Shown: positions 6,637 to 13,320 of the stretch, in pieces
How the letters are laid out: every line of letters begins with the position of its first letter
How positions within the stretch are numbered: the first letter of the stretch is position 1
Assembly (NCBI GenBank): GCA_025455865.1
Contig: JALOLS010000008.1
Coordinates: 1-39,798 of the forward strand
Direction: 5' to 3'
Length of the DNA: 39,798 bases
Origin: Thermoleophilia bacterium
GTDB taxonomy: Bacteria > Actinomycetota > Thermoleophilia > Miltoncostaeales > Miltoncostaeaceae
The notes under the pieces: model-generated
What the model saw: only the letters and a program-made list of their open reading frames with translations
Told to the model about the DNA's origin: nothing
Database searches by the model: none
Position numbers and translations under genes: made by a program

Positions 6637-7744
6637 CCGGCAGCGCCACCGACGCGCGGTCGAGCGTGCGCCCGGCGGTGTCCAGGAAGCGGAACGCGAT
6701 GCCGCCGGGCCGGACGTCGGCGACCAGCAGGCCGAACGTCCGCAGGTGGACCCGGGCGTCCGGGCTGCGCGGGGTCTGGCCGGGGTTCCAGGGGGCGCCG
6801 CCGGTGCCGGCGGTGATCGCGAGGACGCCTCCGGGCGTCCGGCGCTCGTAGGCGTGCAGGTGACCCGAGAGCACGGCGGCCGCGCCGCCGCGGCGGGCGA
6901 CCCCGAGCAGGGGGTCCCCGGGCTTGAGCGGCCGGTGGATCAGCACCAGGCGCGCCTCGGGGCCCGGGCGGGCGAGGGCGCGGGTCGCGAACACGACGTC
7001 GCCCGGGTCGCTCAGGACGCCCAGCCCGACGACCTGGACGGGCCCGAAGCGCAGGTCGAAGCGGTCGCCACCGCCGGGAAGGTCGAGGGCCCGGGCCAGC
7101 GCGACCTGTCCGCTCCGGACGATCGTGTCGTGGTCGCCGAGGATCCCGGTCAGGGGGGCGATCCGCAGGAGCGGTCGCAGCGGGGTGAAGATGTTGGGGT
7201 CGAGCAGGCTGGGCAGGGCGGCCAGGTAGGAGTTGTCGCCCAGGGTGAGCGCGAGGCGTGGCCGCAGGCGTGCGGCCAGGCGGCCGACCGCGCGCTCGCC
7301 GTCGGTGGCCGCGCCGTAGTCGCCGAAGGCCACGATGCGCACGGTCCCGGTCAGTCGCCCGGGTGCGGTGTGCAGGCTCCCATGGGCCACAGCGCCCCGG
7401 CGGGCGGTCGCGGTCCAGCGGTAGCGGGTGTCCGGCCGCAGGCCGGTGAGGACCCCGGCCCGCGCCACGCGTCGCTCGCCGTCCGGCCCGGTGGCGACCA
7501 CGCGCACCTCGCCGGGCGGCTCGACCCGCCAGCGCAGGCGCGCGGTGGTCGTCCCCACCCGGGTCAGGTGGGGCCCGCGGGTGAAGCCCGCCGGGGCCGG
7601 CGCCGGGGCGGCGCGGTCGGGCCGGGCCGGATCGTCGGGCGCGGCCAGGACGGCGGCGAGGGCGCCGGCGGCCAGGGCGCCCGCCGCGCCGGCCACGGCC
7701 AGGCGAGACGGTCGCCGGCCCGGCGGTGGGTCCTGGTCTGCCAC
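6617..7744 (-). CDS. purple-acid-phosphatase-like metallophosphoesterase, exported
   Basis: A 375-residue exported protein. A basic N-terminus (PGRRPSR) is followed by a long Ala/Gly/Val stretch to about residue 38, a signal peptide or membrane anchor. Next comes a Pro/Ala linker and a fibronectin-like domain starting at FTRGPHLTRVGTTTARLRW, typical of purple acid phosphatases. The metal-binding motifs follow in order: GDYG, GDNSY, GDHD (usually GNHD), HRPL and SGHLHAYER. The Asn-to-Asp change in GDHD is unusual and may alter the metal site. It should hydrolyse phosphate esters outside the membrane. The GTG at 7744 is supported by TATCCT ending 7 bases upstream. It overlaps the TfoX-like gene tail to tail. 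Confidence 0.88.
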   Translation of the reverse strand: MADQDPPPGRRPSRLAVAGAAGALAAGALAAVLAAPDDPARPDRAAPAPAPAGFTRGPHLTRVGTTTARLRWRVEPPGEVRVVATGPDGERRVARAGVLTGLRPDTRYRWTATARRGAVAHGSLHTAPGRLTGTVRIVAFGDYGAATDGERAVGRLAARLRPRLALTLGDNSYLAALPSLLDPNIFTPLRPLLRIAPLTGILGDHDTIVRSGQVALARALDLPGGGDRFDLRFGPVQVVGLGVLSDPGDVVFATRALARPGPEARLVLIHRPLKPGDPLLGVARRGGAAAVLSGHLHAYERRTPGGVLAITAGTGGAPWNPGQTPRSPDARVHLRTFGLLVADVRPGGIAFRFLDTAGRTLDRASVALPVRPAGA

Positions 7745-7751
7745 CCGGACA

Positions 7752-7757
7752 AGGATA
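7752..7757 (-). promoter_or_regulatory. -10 element for the metallophosphatase gene (leaderless)
   Basis: The minus strand reads TATCCT with 7 bases to the GTG at 7744 and no Shine-Dalgarno. It decides the start. Confidence 0.5.
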
Positions 7758-7875
7758 GGAGCGTCCTGGTGGCGTTCGGCGGTTCCCCGGCGGCCGGGTG
7801 CGGGAAACCCCCGATGCCACGGGCCGGCGGATCCGCTCTCATGCGGTGGGGGGCGGTCCTGAGAGGAGGACCACC

Positions 7876-8418
7876 ACGGCGACCCTGGCCGGTCCGGCCA
7901 CCACACCGCGCACCCCGCACGGCCCCGTCGTGGGCGCCGGCGAGGTGGTCGCCTACTGCGCCGCGCTGAACCCCGGCGACATGGCGGTGGCCGGCTCACA
8001 CCTGGAGCAGGCCGTCCGGCGCTGGCCCCGCTACGTGGCCGGTCGCGCGGACCTGCGGATCGTGCGCTCGGCGTTCCTCACCGACCGCCTGCGCCTGGAC
8101 GCCTACTGCGACCGCGCGCGCGCCGCGGGCGCGATCCCGCCGCTGGTCTGCGCGCCCCACGGCGAGCGCCTGCTGGTGCTCGACGGGACCCATCGCCTGC
8201 GCGCGGCGCGGGCGGCGGGCATCCGGGCGGCGGGGGTGCTCGTGGGGGTCCCGGCCCCCGCGGTCATGCGCTCGTGGCCGCTCGCGCTGCGCGAGGAGGT
8301 GCGGGCGCTGCTGCGGGGCGTGGCCGGGGATGCGGACTGGATCGAGGTCTGCCGGCTGCTGCCGCACCTCCGTCCCGAGGCTCCACCCCGCAGCCCCCTG
8401 GGCCGATGGGAGTGGTGA
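7876..8418 (+). CDS. ParB/sulfiredoxin-like nuclease-domain protein, probable ACG start
   Basis: About 180 residues with a ParB N-terminal-like core: DLRIVRSAFLTDRLRLDAYC at about residues 53-72, then PPLVCAPHGERLLVLDGTHRLRAARAAGIRAAGVLV, in which LDGTHRLRAAR corresponds to the GEHR box of ParB-type CTPase/nuclease folds. There is no DNA-binding helix-turn-helix part, so it is not a segregation ParB. A perfect AGGAGG (7864-7869) is followed after 6 bases by ACG GCG ACC; there is no ATG or TTG there, only a GTG at 7846 with no ribosome-binding site. I therefore place the start at ACG 7876. A later GTG near 7948 is the other option. Confidence 0.75.
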   Translation, partial: TATLAGPATTPRTPHGPVVGAGEVVAYCAALNPGDMAVAGSHLEQAVRRWPRYVAGRADLRIVRSAFLTDRLRLDAYCDRARAAGAIPPLVCAPHGERLLVLDGTHRLRAARAAGIRAAGVLVGVPAPAVMRSWPLALREEVRALLRGVAGDADWIEVCRLLPHLRPEAPPRSPLGRWEW

Positions 8419-8453
8419 GCACCCCACGTTCCCCGAGGCAGACGGAGGGCGAC

Positions 8454-8744
8454 ATGCGCGAGTTCCCCGGGTCCCGCCCCGACCGGGCTGATGAGGCCCT
8501 GTGGACGGCGTTCAGCGGGGTGCGGCGGGCGCTGCTCGAGCAGGCCGCCGCCGTGGTGGGGCCGGACGAGGCGGAGGAGGTCGTCGACGAGGCGCTCGTG
8601 CGCACGCTCGAGCACCCGGTCCGGCCGGCCGGGGGCTCGCTCGAGGACGCGCTCGCCCGGGCGGTCGGCCGCGAAGCCGAGCACCACCGCCGGCGCCTGG
8701 CCCTGCAGCGGCAGGCCGAGGCGCGGGCGGACTGGGTGGCCTGA
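8454..8744 (+). CDS. sigma-70 region-2-like single-domain protein
   Basis: A 96-residue protein resembling region 2 of ECF sigma factors: a helix AFSGVRRALLEQAAAVV, then GPDEAEEVVDEALVRTLEH in the place of the usual ED-x-x-Q-E-x-F-x-x-x region 2.2 helix, and a basic end GREAEHHRRRLALQRQ in the place of region 2.4. No region 4 follows; the gene stops, and the next gene is on the opposite strand 7 bases away. The ATG at 8454 follows CGGAGGGCG. It could be a sigma remnant, an anti-sigma decoy or an unrelated helical protein. The likeness is by eye only. Confidence 0.6.
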   Translation: MREFPGSRPDRADEALWTAFSGVRRALLEQAAAVVGPDEAEEVVDEALVRTLEHPVRPAGGSLEDALARAVGREAEHHRRRLALQRQAEARADWVA

Positions 8745-8751
8745 GCCCGGC

Positions 8752-9327
8752 CTACGCCGCGGCGCGCTGCTTTCGCACGGCGTTGTAGACGCTCGCGGGC
8801 TTGACGCCCATCTCGTCCCCGACGGCGCGGCAGGCGGCGGTGACCGACTCGCCCTTGGCCATGCGCTGGGCGACCTTCTTGGCGGCCTTGTCGTGGTCGA
8901 AGGTGGCCGGGGCGCCCATGCGCACCTTGTCGGTGGGCCACTGCGGGTCGCCCTCGCGCGAGGCGAGCACCACCTGCCACACCGCGCCCTTGGTGGCGCC
9001 GGTCTCGGCGGCCACGGCCGCGCAGGCGGGCATGACCCGCTCGCCCTTGGCGACGCGCTTGCGCACCGCGATGTAGGCCTTCTCGTGGTCGAAGCCGCGT
9101 GTGCCCGGCTGCCGGCGCTCGCGCAGCGGCCAGTCGGGGTCGCGCCGGCGCCGGGCGACCACCGCGCCGGCCACGGTCGAGGCGCTCACGCCGTGGCGCT
9201 CGGCCACCTGCTTGTAGGCCTCCGAGAGAGGGGTTCCGCCGTTGACCAGATCGCGCACCTCGGCGTACGCGGCGGGGCGGTCGAGCCGCACGCGGCCCTG
9301 GGGGCTGGACTTCTTCGACTTCGCCAT
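8752..9327 (-). CDS. basic protein with three tandem helix-turn-helix-like repeats
   Basis: A 191-residue Lys/Arg-rich protein built of three repeats of about 50 residues, at roughly 17-66, 79-131 and 143-188. Repeats 2 and 3 open with FDHEKA and FDHDKA, then VRKRVAKGERV and VAQRMAKGESV. All three contain a conserved central helix (ACAAVAAETG, ACRAVGDEMG, AYKQVAERHG) and a second helix after a short turn (GATKGAVWQVV, GVKPASVYNAV, GVSASTVAGAV), the layout of a helix-turn-helix. Repeats 1 and 2 end in DPDWP and DPQWP. It begins MAKSKKSSPQ and is probably a DNA-binding protein. ATG at 9327 is supported by TAGACT ending 7 bases upstream. I know no named family. Confidence 0.8.
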   Translation of the reverse strand: MAKSKKSSPQGRVRLDRPAAYAEVRDLVNGGTPLSEAYKQVAERHGVSASTVAGAVVARRRRDPDWPLRERRQPGTRGFDHEKAYIAVRKRVAKGERVMPACAAVAAETGATKGAVWQVVLASREGDPQWPTDKVRMGAPATFDHDKAAKKVAQRMAKGESVTAACRAVGDEMGVKPASVYNAVRKQRAAA

Positions 9328-9334
9328 GCGTGCG

Positions 9335-9340
9335 AGTCTA
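9335..9340 (-). promoter_or_regulatory. -10 element for the triple-repeat gene (leaderless)
   Basis: The minus strand reads TAGACT with 7 bases to the ATG at 9327 and no Shine-Dalgarno. Confidence 0.5.
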
Positions 9341-9419
9341 GCCCGCGGAGCGACGGATCGATGCGGCACTCGCCGGATCGCCGTCCAGGGCCGCCGCGGA
9401 CCGCGTGGGAGCGCGCCCC

Positions 9420-9435
9420 GCGGATGCGCATCCGC
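9420..9435. promoter_or_regulatory. perfect 16-base palindrome between divergent genes
   Basis: GCGGATGCGCATCCGC is an exact palindrome in the 176-base gap between the triple-repeat gene and the gene at 9504. It lies about 54 bases upstream of a TAGCCT -10-like hexamer (9489-9494). It may be an operator. Its arms are identical to the acceptor stem of the tRNA-Leu at 2854. Confidence 0.4.
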
Positions 9436-9503
9436 CACACCCGACCAAGGGCGCCGCCCGCCCCCTGTCGCCGGCCGCGCGGGCAGGCTAGCCTCGCCGG
9501 TCG

Positions 9504-10250
9504 GTGACGACCCAGGAACAGCGCACGCCCCTGCTGACGATGCTGGTCGAGCAGCTCACGAACGACACCGGCGTCGTGAGCGCGGACCTGCACGCGATGG
9601 CCTGGGGCGGCGAGGGACGCCTGGTCGGCACCGACCGCCGCGCCGGCGCGGTCGTCGACCTGCTGCCCGCGACCGCGGCCCGGGCCCTCGGGCGGCGGCT
9701 GCACCTGCAGGGGGCGAGCGGCATCGACGGCTGGGCCCTCGCGACCCCGCCGCCGGATGAGGAGGCGCTGGTGGAGCAGGCGCGCCTGGCGGCGGGCCGG
9801 CGGCTGCACCGGAGCCTGGGCTTCAGCCTGACCTGCCCCTGCCAGGACGACCATCCGCGCCGCGCCCTCGCCGAGCGGGTGGGCGCCTACCACCGCCGGC
9901 GCCTGGCCGAGGCCCAGCGGACCGCGCTCGGGCAGGCCATCGGCGCCCGGCAGTGGGCCTTCTGGCCGGCCGCAGGGCTCGCGGCGGTCGACCGCGTGCG
10001 CTCCGCGCGGCCCTCCGCGCAGCCCACCGAGGCGCGGGCGCCGCGCTGGGAGGGGCTGGTGCAGGACCTGGCCGACCTGGTGCTGGCCGAGGCCGCCTTC
10101 GGGGTGCTCGAGTCCGGGCCCCGGGACGGCCCGCCGGCGCTCGCGGCCTGGGCGGCGGCCGGCCGGGCCGCGGCGCCGCTCGCCCGGGAGGCCGCGCAGG
10201 CGCTGGTGGAGCCGGTGGAGTCGCTCGTGCGCCGGGTGATCGCGGGCTGA
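9504..10250 (+). CDS. protein of unknown function
   Basis: A 248-residue protein with an alpha/beta-looking N-terminal half and a mainly helical second half. Notable parts are LTCPCQDDHPRR near residue 112, a small Cys/His-containing patch that could bind metal, and long Ala-rich helices from residue 120 on (AERVGAYHRRRLAEAQR, LVQDLADLVLAEAAFGVLE). No signal peptide or membrane segment. The GTG start is 9 bases after TAGCCT (9489-9494) and has no Shine-Dalgarno, so the transcript may be leaderless. Convergent with the patatin gene (7-base gap). No family recognised. Confidence 0.7.
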   Translation: MTTQEQRTPLLTMLVEQLTNDTGVVSADLHAMAWGGEGRLVGTDRRAGAVVDLLPATAARALGRRLHLQGASGIDGWALATPPPDEEALVEQARLAAGRRLHRSLGFSLTCPCQDDHPRRALAERVGAYHRRRLAEAQRTALGQAIGARQWAFWPAAGLAAVDRVRSARPSAQPTEARAPRWEGLVQDLADLVLAEAAFGVLESGPRDGPPALAAWAAAGRAAAPLAREAAQALVEPVESLVRRVIAG

Positions 10251-10257
10251 GGCCGGC

Positions 10258-11154
10258 TCAGCGCCACCCGGCGGCCACCCGGGCGGCCTCCTCACGGCCC
10301 TGCCGCCGGCCGGCGGCCCCGGCGGCGACCAGCATCCCCGGGTCGAGCGGGCGCTCCAGGGTCGTCTGCGACGCCGCATCGGGCTGGATCATCACCACCC
10401 GGGTGCCGCTCGCCGCGAGGGCGTCGGCGTCGCGGCGGATGGCGGCGGCGCTCAGGGGCCCCTCGCCCCCGGTGGGGATGTGGTCGACGATGAGCAGCGC
10501 CGAGCGGGCCCCCGCGGCGAGGTCGGCGTTCAGCGAGGCGCGGGTGCCGCCGTCGATGCAGGCACGCCCGGTGAGGTGCACCGGCGGGTAGACCCCCGGG
10601 ACCGCCGCGCTCGCCGCGGCCGCCCGGACCACCGGGACGCCGCCGGCGCGGTCGAGCGGCACGACCACACCGGTCGCGGCGTCGACCGCGACCAGCGTGA
10701 GCGGCGTCGCGGGCCAGCGGCGCAGGCGCACCACCGCGCCGACCATCGCGACGAACGCCCGCTCGGGCATCGTTCGCGCGGCGAGGGCGTCACGCCCCCG
10801 CCCCCGGCGCCACTCCGGGGTGCTCGGACCCTGATGGTCCATGGCCTCGATCATCGCCTGCACCTGGCCCGAGTCGGCCTTCGGGGCGAGGCGGTAGAGC
10901 GCGCTCATGGCCGCCCGGACCGGCGACCAGCGGCCGGCGACCACCCGGGCGTCGCGGGCCATCGGCCGGCCGGCGGCCACCCGGGCGGCGACCATGGCGC
11001 CGGCGGAGGTCCCGATGACCCGGTCGGCGCCCCGCAGGTCGACCCCCTCGTCCTCCAGGGCGGCCAGCAGGCCGCAGAGCCAGGCGATGCCGGTGAGGCC
11101 GCCGACCCCCAGCACCAGTGTGCGCCCGCTCAGGTCCCCCGCCACGCCCGGCAT
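10258..11154 (-). CDS. patatin-like phospholipase
   Basis: A 298-residue patatin-family serine lipase/acyl hydrolase. The oxyanion glycine loop is GVGGLTGIAWLCGLL (residues 16-30). The nucleophile elbow is GTSAGA near residue 50, and the catalytic Asp sits in IDGGTRAS near residue 199. These use a Ser-Asp dyad to cleave acyl chains from phospholipids or other lipids. No signal peptide is seen; bacterial patatins of this kind are usually cytoplasmic or membrane-associated. The glycine loop varies from the usual G-G-G-x-R/K-G, but its position relative to G-x-S-x-G is right. ATG at 11154. The substrate cannot be told. Confidence 0.9.
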   Translation of the reverse strand: MPGVAGDLSGRTLVLGVGGLTGIAWLCGLLAALEDEGVDLRGADRVIGTSAGAMVAARVAAGRPMARDARVVAGRWSPVRAAMSALYRLAPKADSGQVQAMIEAMDHQGPSTPEWRRGRGRDALAARTMPERAFVAMVGAVVRLRRWPATPLTLVAVDAATGVVVPLDRAGGVPVVRAAAASAAVPGVYPPVHLTGRACIDGGTRASLNADLAAGARSALLIVDHIPTGGEGPLSAAAIRRDADALAASGTRVVMIQPDAASQTTLERPLDPGMLVAAGAAGRRQGREEAARVAAGWR

Positions 11155-11186
11155 CCTGCCCGCCGGGCGTGGCGGGGGCCCCGGGG

Positions 11187-11792
11187 CTACCAGTGGAAGA
11201 TCGGGAAGACCCGGGTCTGCACGGTGGCCACGCCGATCTTGGTGTCGCCGTTCACCAGGCTCTCAGGGGCCCCGAAGGTGTCGCGCAGCAGCGCCGCGGC
11301 TCCCTCGGTGAGGTCGAGGTGCACGCCCTTGACCGTGAGGTTGCGGCCCTTGAGGTCGACCATCGGGCCGTTCGGGAAGGTGACGTCGAACACCGGGACA
11401 CGGCCCGCGAGCTTGCCGTTCACCCGCACCTGCGCGGTGAGGTTCCCGTTGGTCAGGTCGATGAAGTAGCGGCTCAGGTTCACCGACGGACCGTTCTCGG
11501 CCGCGAGGGTCAGGCCGCCCACGTGGCGGATCTCGCCCTTGAGCGCCTTCAGGTCGACCTTGCCCACGGTGATGGGGAAGGTGATCCCGGCCGGGCCGGG
11601 CATGGCCGCGCCGGTCGGGGCCACACCGACCTCGGCGTCGGCGAGGGCGCCGAAGGTGCCCGCGTCGGGGACCACGGTGGTCCCGCCGGTCGCGAGGATC
11701 GAGGTGGAGCCCAGGGCCGCCGGGGCGGCGGCGAGGGCGGCGCCGGCGATGACGGCGGTGGCGATGCGGGTGTTCAGGCGCGTGCGGGTCAT
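11187..11792 (-). CDS. secreted HtaA-like domain protein
   Basis: A 201-residue exported protein. The first 30 residues (MTRTRLNTRIATAVIAGAALAAAPAALG) are a signal peptide. The mature part has the layout of the HtaA domain: FPITVGKVDLKALKGEIRHVGGLTLAA, then a line of short beta strands ending LTVKGVHLDLTEGAAALL. HtaA domains in corynebacteria bind haem, but many actinobacterial relatives are simply secreted beta proteins, so haem binding is not claimed. An AAGGAG ribosome-binding site precedes the ATG at 11792. It has its own upstream gap and appears to be a single-gene unit. Confidence 0.8.
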   Translation of the reverse strand: MTRTRLNTRIATAVIAGAALAAAPAALGSTSILATGGTTVVPDAGTFGALADAEVGVAPTGAAMPGPAGITFPITVGKVDLKALKGEIRHVGGLTLAAENGPSVNLSRYFIDLTNGNLTAQVRVNGKLAGRVPVFDVTFPNGPMVDLKGRNLTVKGVHLDLTEGAAALLRDTFGAPESLVNGDTKIGVATVQTRVFPIFHW

Positions 11793-11884
11793 GGCGTGCT
11801 CCTTGGTCGGGAGGTACACCTGGACATACGACCGGGCACGCTGTCGAGGTTGTGAACGGGATGACACGCGGGAGGATCCGGCGC

Positions 11885-12493
11885 TCAGCGCCGGAGCAGC
11901 GCGAAGGCGATCCCCGGCCCCTGCCCGAGCCGGTAGGCCATGCGGATCCAGATCGCGGCCAGGTGCTCAAGGTCGCGGGCGGCGTCGAGCGGCCCGGCGT
12001 CGGCGGCGTCGAACCCGATCGCCCCGGCCAGGTCCATCACGACCGCCTTGGCCTGCTCGTCGTCGCCGGCCACCGGCATCCAGGGCCGCACCGCCCCGTA
12101 GGCCGGGTCGGCCATGTTCGCCGCGCCGGTGGTGTTGAACGCCTTGACCACGCGGGCGCTCCCGGTCCAGCCGGCGACGAGCCGCGCGCCCGAGAGCGTG
12201 CCGTCGGCGGCCAGGGCGGGCTCGCCGGCGGCGAGCGGGTTGGTGGCGTCGATGACCACCGCCTCGCCCACCGCAAGCCCCGACGCGACGGCCTCGGTGG
12301 CCGGCCAGGGGAGCGCCAGCAGGACGACGTCCGCGCCGCGGGCGGCGTCCGCGCTCGACGCGACCGGGCCGAGCGCCGCGTGGCGCGAATCGGCCGGGTC
12401 GCGGACCCCGTAGACCACCTCGTGCCCGGCATCCCGCCAGCGCCCGCCGAGGGCCGTGCCCACGCGCCCGGCGCCGATGATCGCGATCCGCAT
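11885..12493 (-). CDS. NADPH-dependent F420-reductase-like oxidoreductase
   Basis: A 202-residue Rossmann protein of the NADPH:F420 oxidoreductase/DUF1448-like group. It begins MRIAIIGAGRVGTALGGRW, the dinucleotide-binding loop, and keeps VVLLALPWPAT, VVIDATNPL and the family's characteristic RVVKAFNTTGAANM segment near residue 135. F420-type members move hydride between NADPH and coenzyme F420, which actinobacteria make; relatives also use other substrates. It starts 2 bases after the DJ-1-like gene and is its operon partner, placed behind a promoter with a MarR-type operator. Sure of the fold, less of the substrate. Confidence 0.88.
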   Translation of the reverse strand: MRIAIIGAGRVGTALGGRWRDAGHEVVYGVRDPADSRHAALGPVASSADAARGADVVLLALPWPATEAVASGLAVGEAVVIDATNPLAAGEPALAADGTLSGARLVAGWTGSARVVKAFNTTGAANMADPAYGAVRPWMPVAGDDEQAKAVVMDLAGAIGFDAADAGPLDAARDLEHLAAIWIRMAYRLGQGPGIAFALLRR

Positions 12494-12495
12494 CC

Positions 12496-13233
12496 TCAGA
12501 CCCCCAGCGCCTCGATGACCAGGCGCGCGGCGGCGGCGCCCGAGTACTGCTGCTGGCCGGTGATCAGGTTGCCGTGGCGCACCGCGTGGGAGCGGAAGGC
12601 GCCCTGCACGATGAAGTTGGTGCCCGGGATGGCGCGGGCCTCGTCCTCGATCCGGAAGGGCTGGATGGCCTGGCCCACCAGGTCGTCGGCGAACTGCTCC
12701 TCGCTGTCGGCGAAGCCGGTCCAGGTGCGGCCCTCCACCAGCAGGCGCCCGTCGGCGCCCCGGGCGGTCAGGAGCACGCAGGTGGCGTGGCAGACCACCG
12801 CGGTGGGCAGCCCGGCGTCCAGCGCACCGGCCACCAGCGCCTCCACCGCCGGGTTCGCGCGGAACGTGTACATGGGCGCCTGGCCGCCGACCAGGAAGAC
12901 CGCGTCGAAGTCCCCGATCGCCAGGTCCGCGAGGGCCGGCGTGTCCTCCAGCAGCGCCGCGTGGGTGGGGCTGCGCTTGAAGCCGAGCGAGATCAGGTCG
13001 GCGGCGGAGTAGCCCGAGGGGTCCTCCGGGTCGCTGAAGCCGTCGGGGACGACGGTCCCGCCGTCCGGGCTGGCGATGGTGACCTCATACCCGCGCTCGG
13101 TGAACTCCCACCACGGGTGGGTGAGCTCCGCCCACCAGAACCCGATGGGCCAGCCGGTCTGACCGCTCACGGCGGGGTTCGAGACGAGCATGAGCACGCG
13201 GCGGGGCCGGAGCACGTCGATGGTCGCGGACAC
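12496..13233 (-). CDS. DJ-1/PfpI (Hsp31-like) family protein
   Basis: A 245-residue class I glutamine-amidotransferase-like protein of the DJ-1/PfpI group, closest in layout to the Hsp31/glyoxalase III type: RRVLMLVSNP, then GFWWAELTHPWWEFTERGYEVTIASPDGG, and the nucleophile elbow AVVCHATCVLL near residue 145 with the reactive Cys. FDAVFLVGGQAPMYTF lies before it. Such proteins detoxify glyoxals or act as stress chaperones. The start is a GTG at 13233 with an AGGAGG site 6 bases upstream. Its promoter (TTGACT-N16-CAATCT) encloses the MarR-type dyad, so the divergent MarR-PDZ regulator probably controls it. Confidence 0.92.
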   Translation of the reverse strand: MSATIDVLRPRRVLMLVSNPAVSGQTGWPIGFWWAELTHPWWEFTERGYEVTIASPDGGTVVPDGFSDPEDPSGYSAADLISLGFKRSPTHAALLEDTPALADLAIGDFDAVFLVGGQAPMYTFRANPAVEALVAGALDAGLPTAVVCHATCVLLTARGADGRLLVEGRTWTGFADSEEQFADDLVGQAIQPFRIEDEARAIPGTNFIVQGAFRSHAVRHGNLITGQQQYSGAAAARLVIEALGV

Positions 13234-13266
13234 GCGATCCTCCTGGTCGGCGAGCGGACGGCCGGA

Positions 13267-13294
13267 AGATTGCTTGGACTCAAGCAAAAGTCAA
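13267..13294 (-). promoter_or_regulatory. promoter of the DJ-1/F420-reductase operon
   Basis: On the minus strand TTGACT (13294-13289), a 16-base spacer and CAATCT (13272-13267) precede the DJ-1 gene. The inverted repeat at 13270-13287 lies across the spacer and -10. Confidence 0.5.
13270..13287. promoter_or_regulatory. MarR-type operator dyad
   Basis: TTGCTTG-GACT-CAAGCAA has perfect 7-base arms. TTGC...GCAA dyads are typical MarR-family sites. It blocks the promoter of the divergent DJ-1 operon and lies 22 bases upstream of the -10 of the MarR-PDZ gene. Binding is inferred. Confidence 0.65.
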
Positions 13295-13308
13295 GAGCGA
13301 CCTCGCGC

Positions 13309-13314
13309 TAGGAT
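13309..13314 (+). promoter_or_regulatory. -10 element for the MarR-PDZ gene (leaderless)
   Basis: TAGGAT lies 6 bases before the ATG at 13321, with no Shine-Dalgarno. Confidence 0.5.
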
Positions 13315-13320
13315 CCGGCC

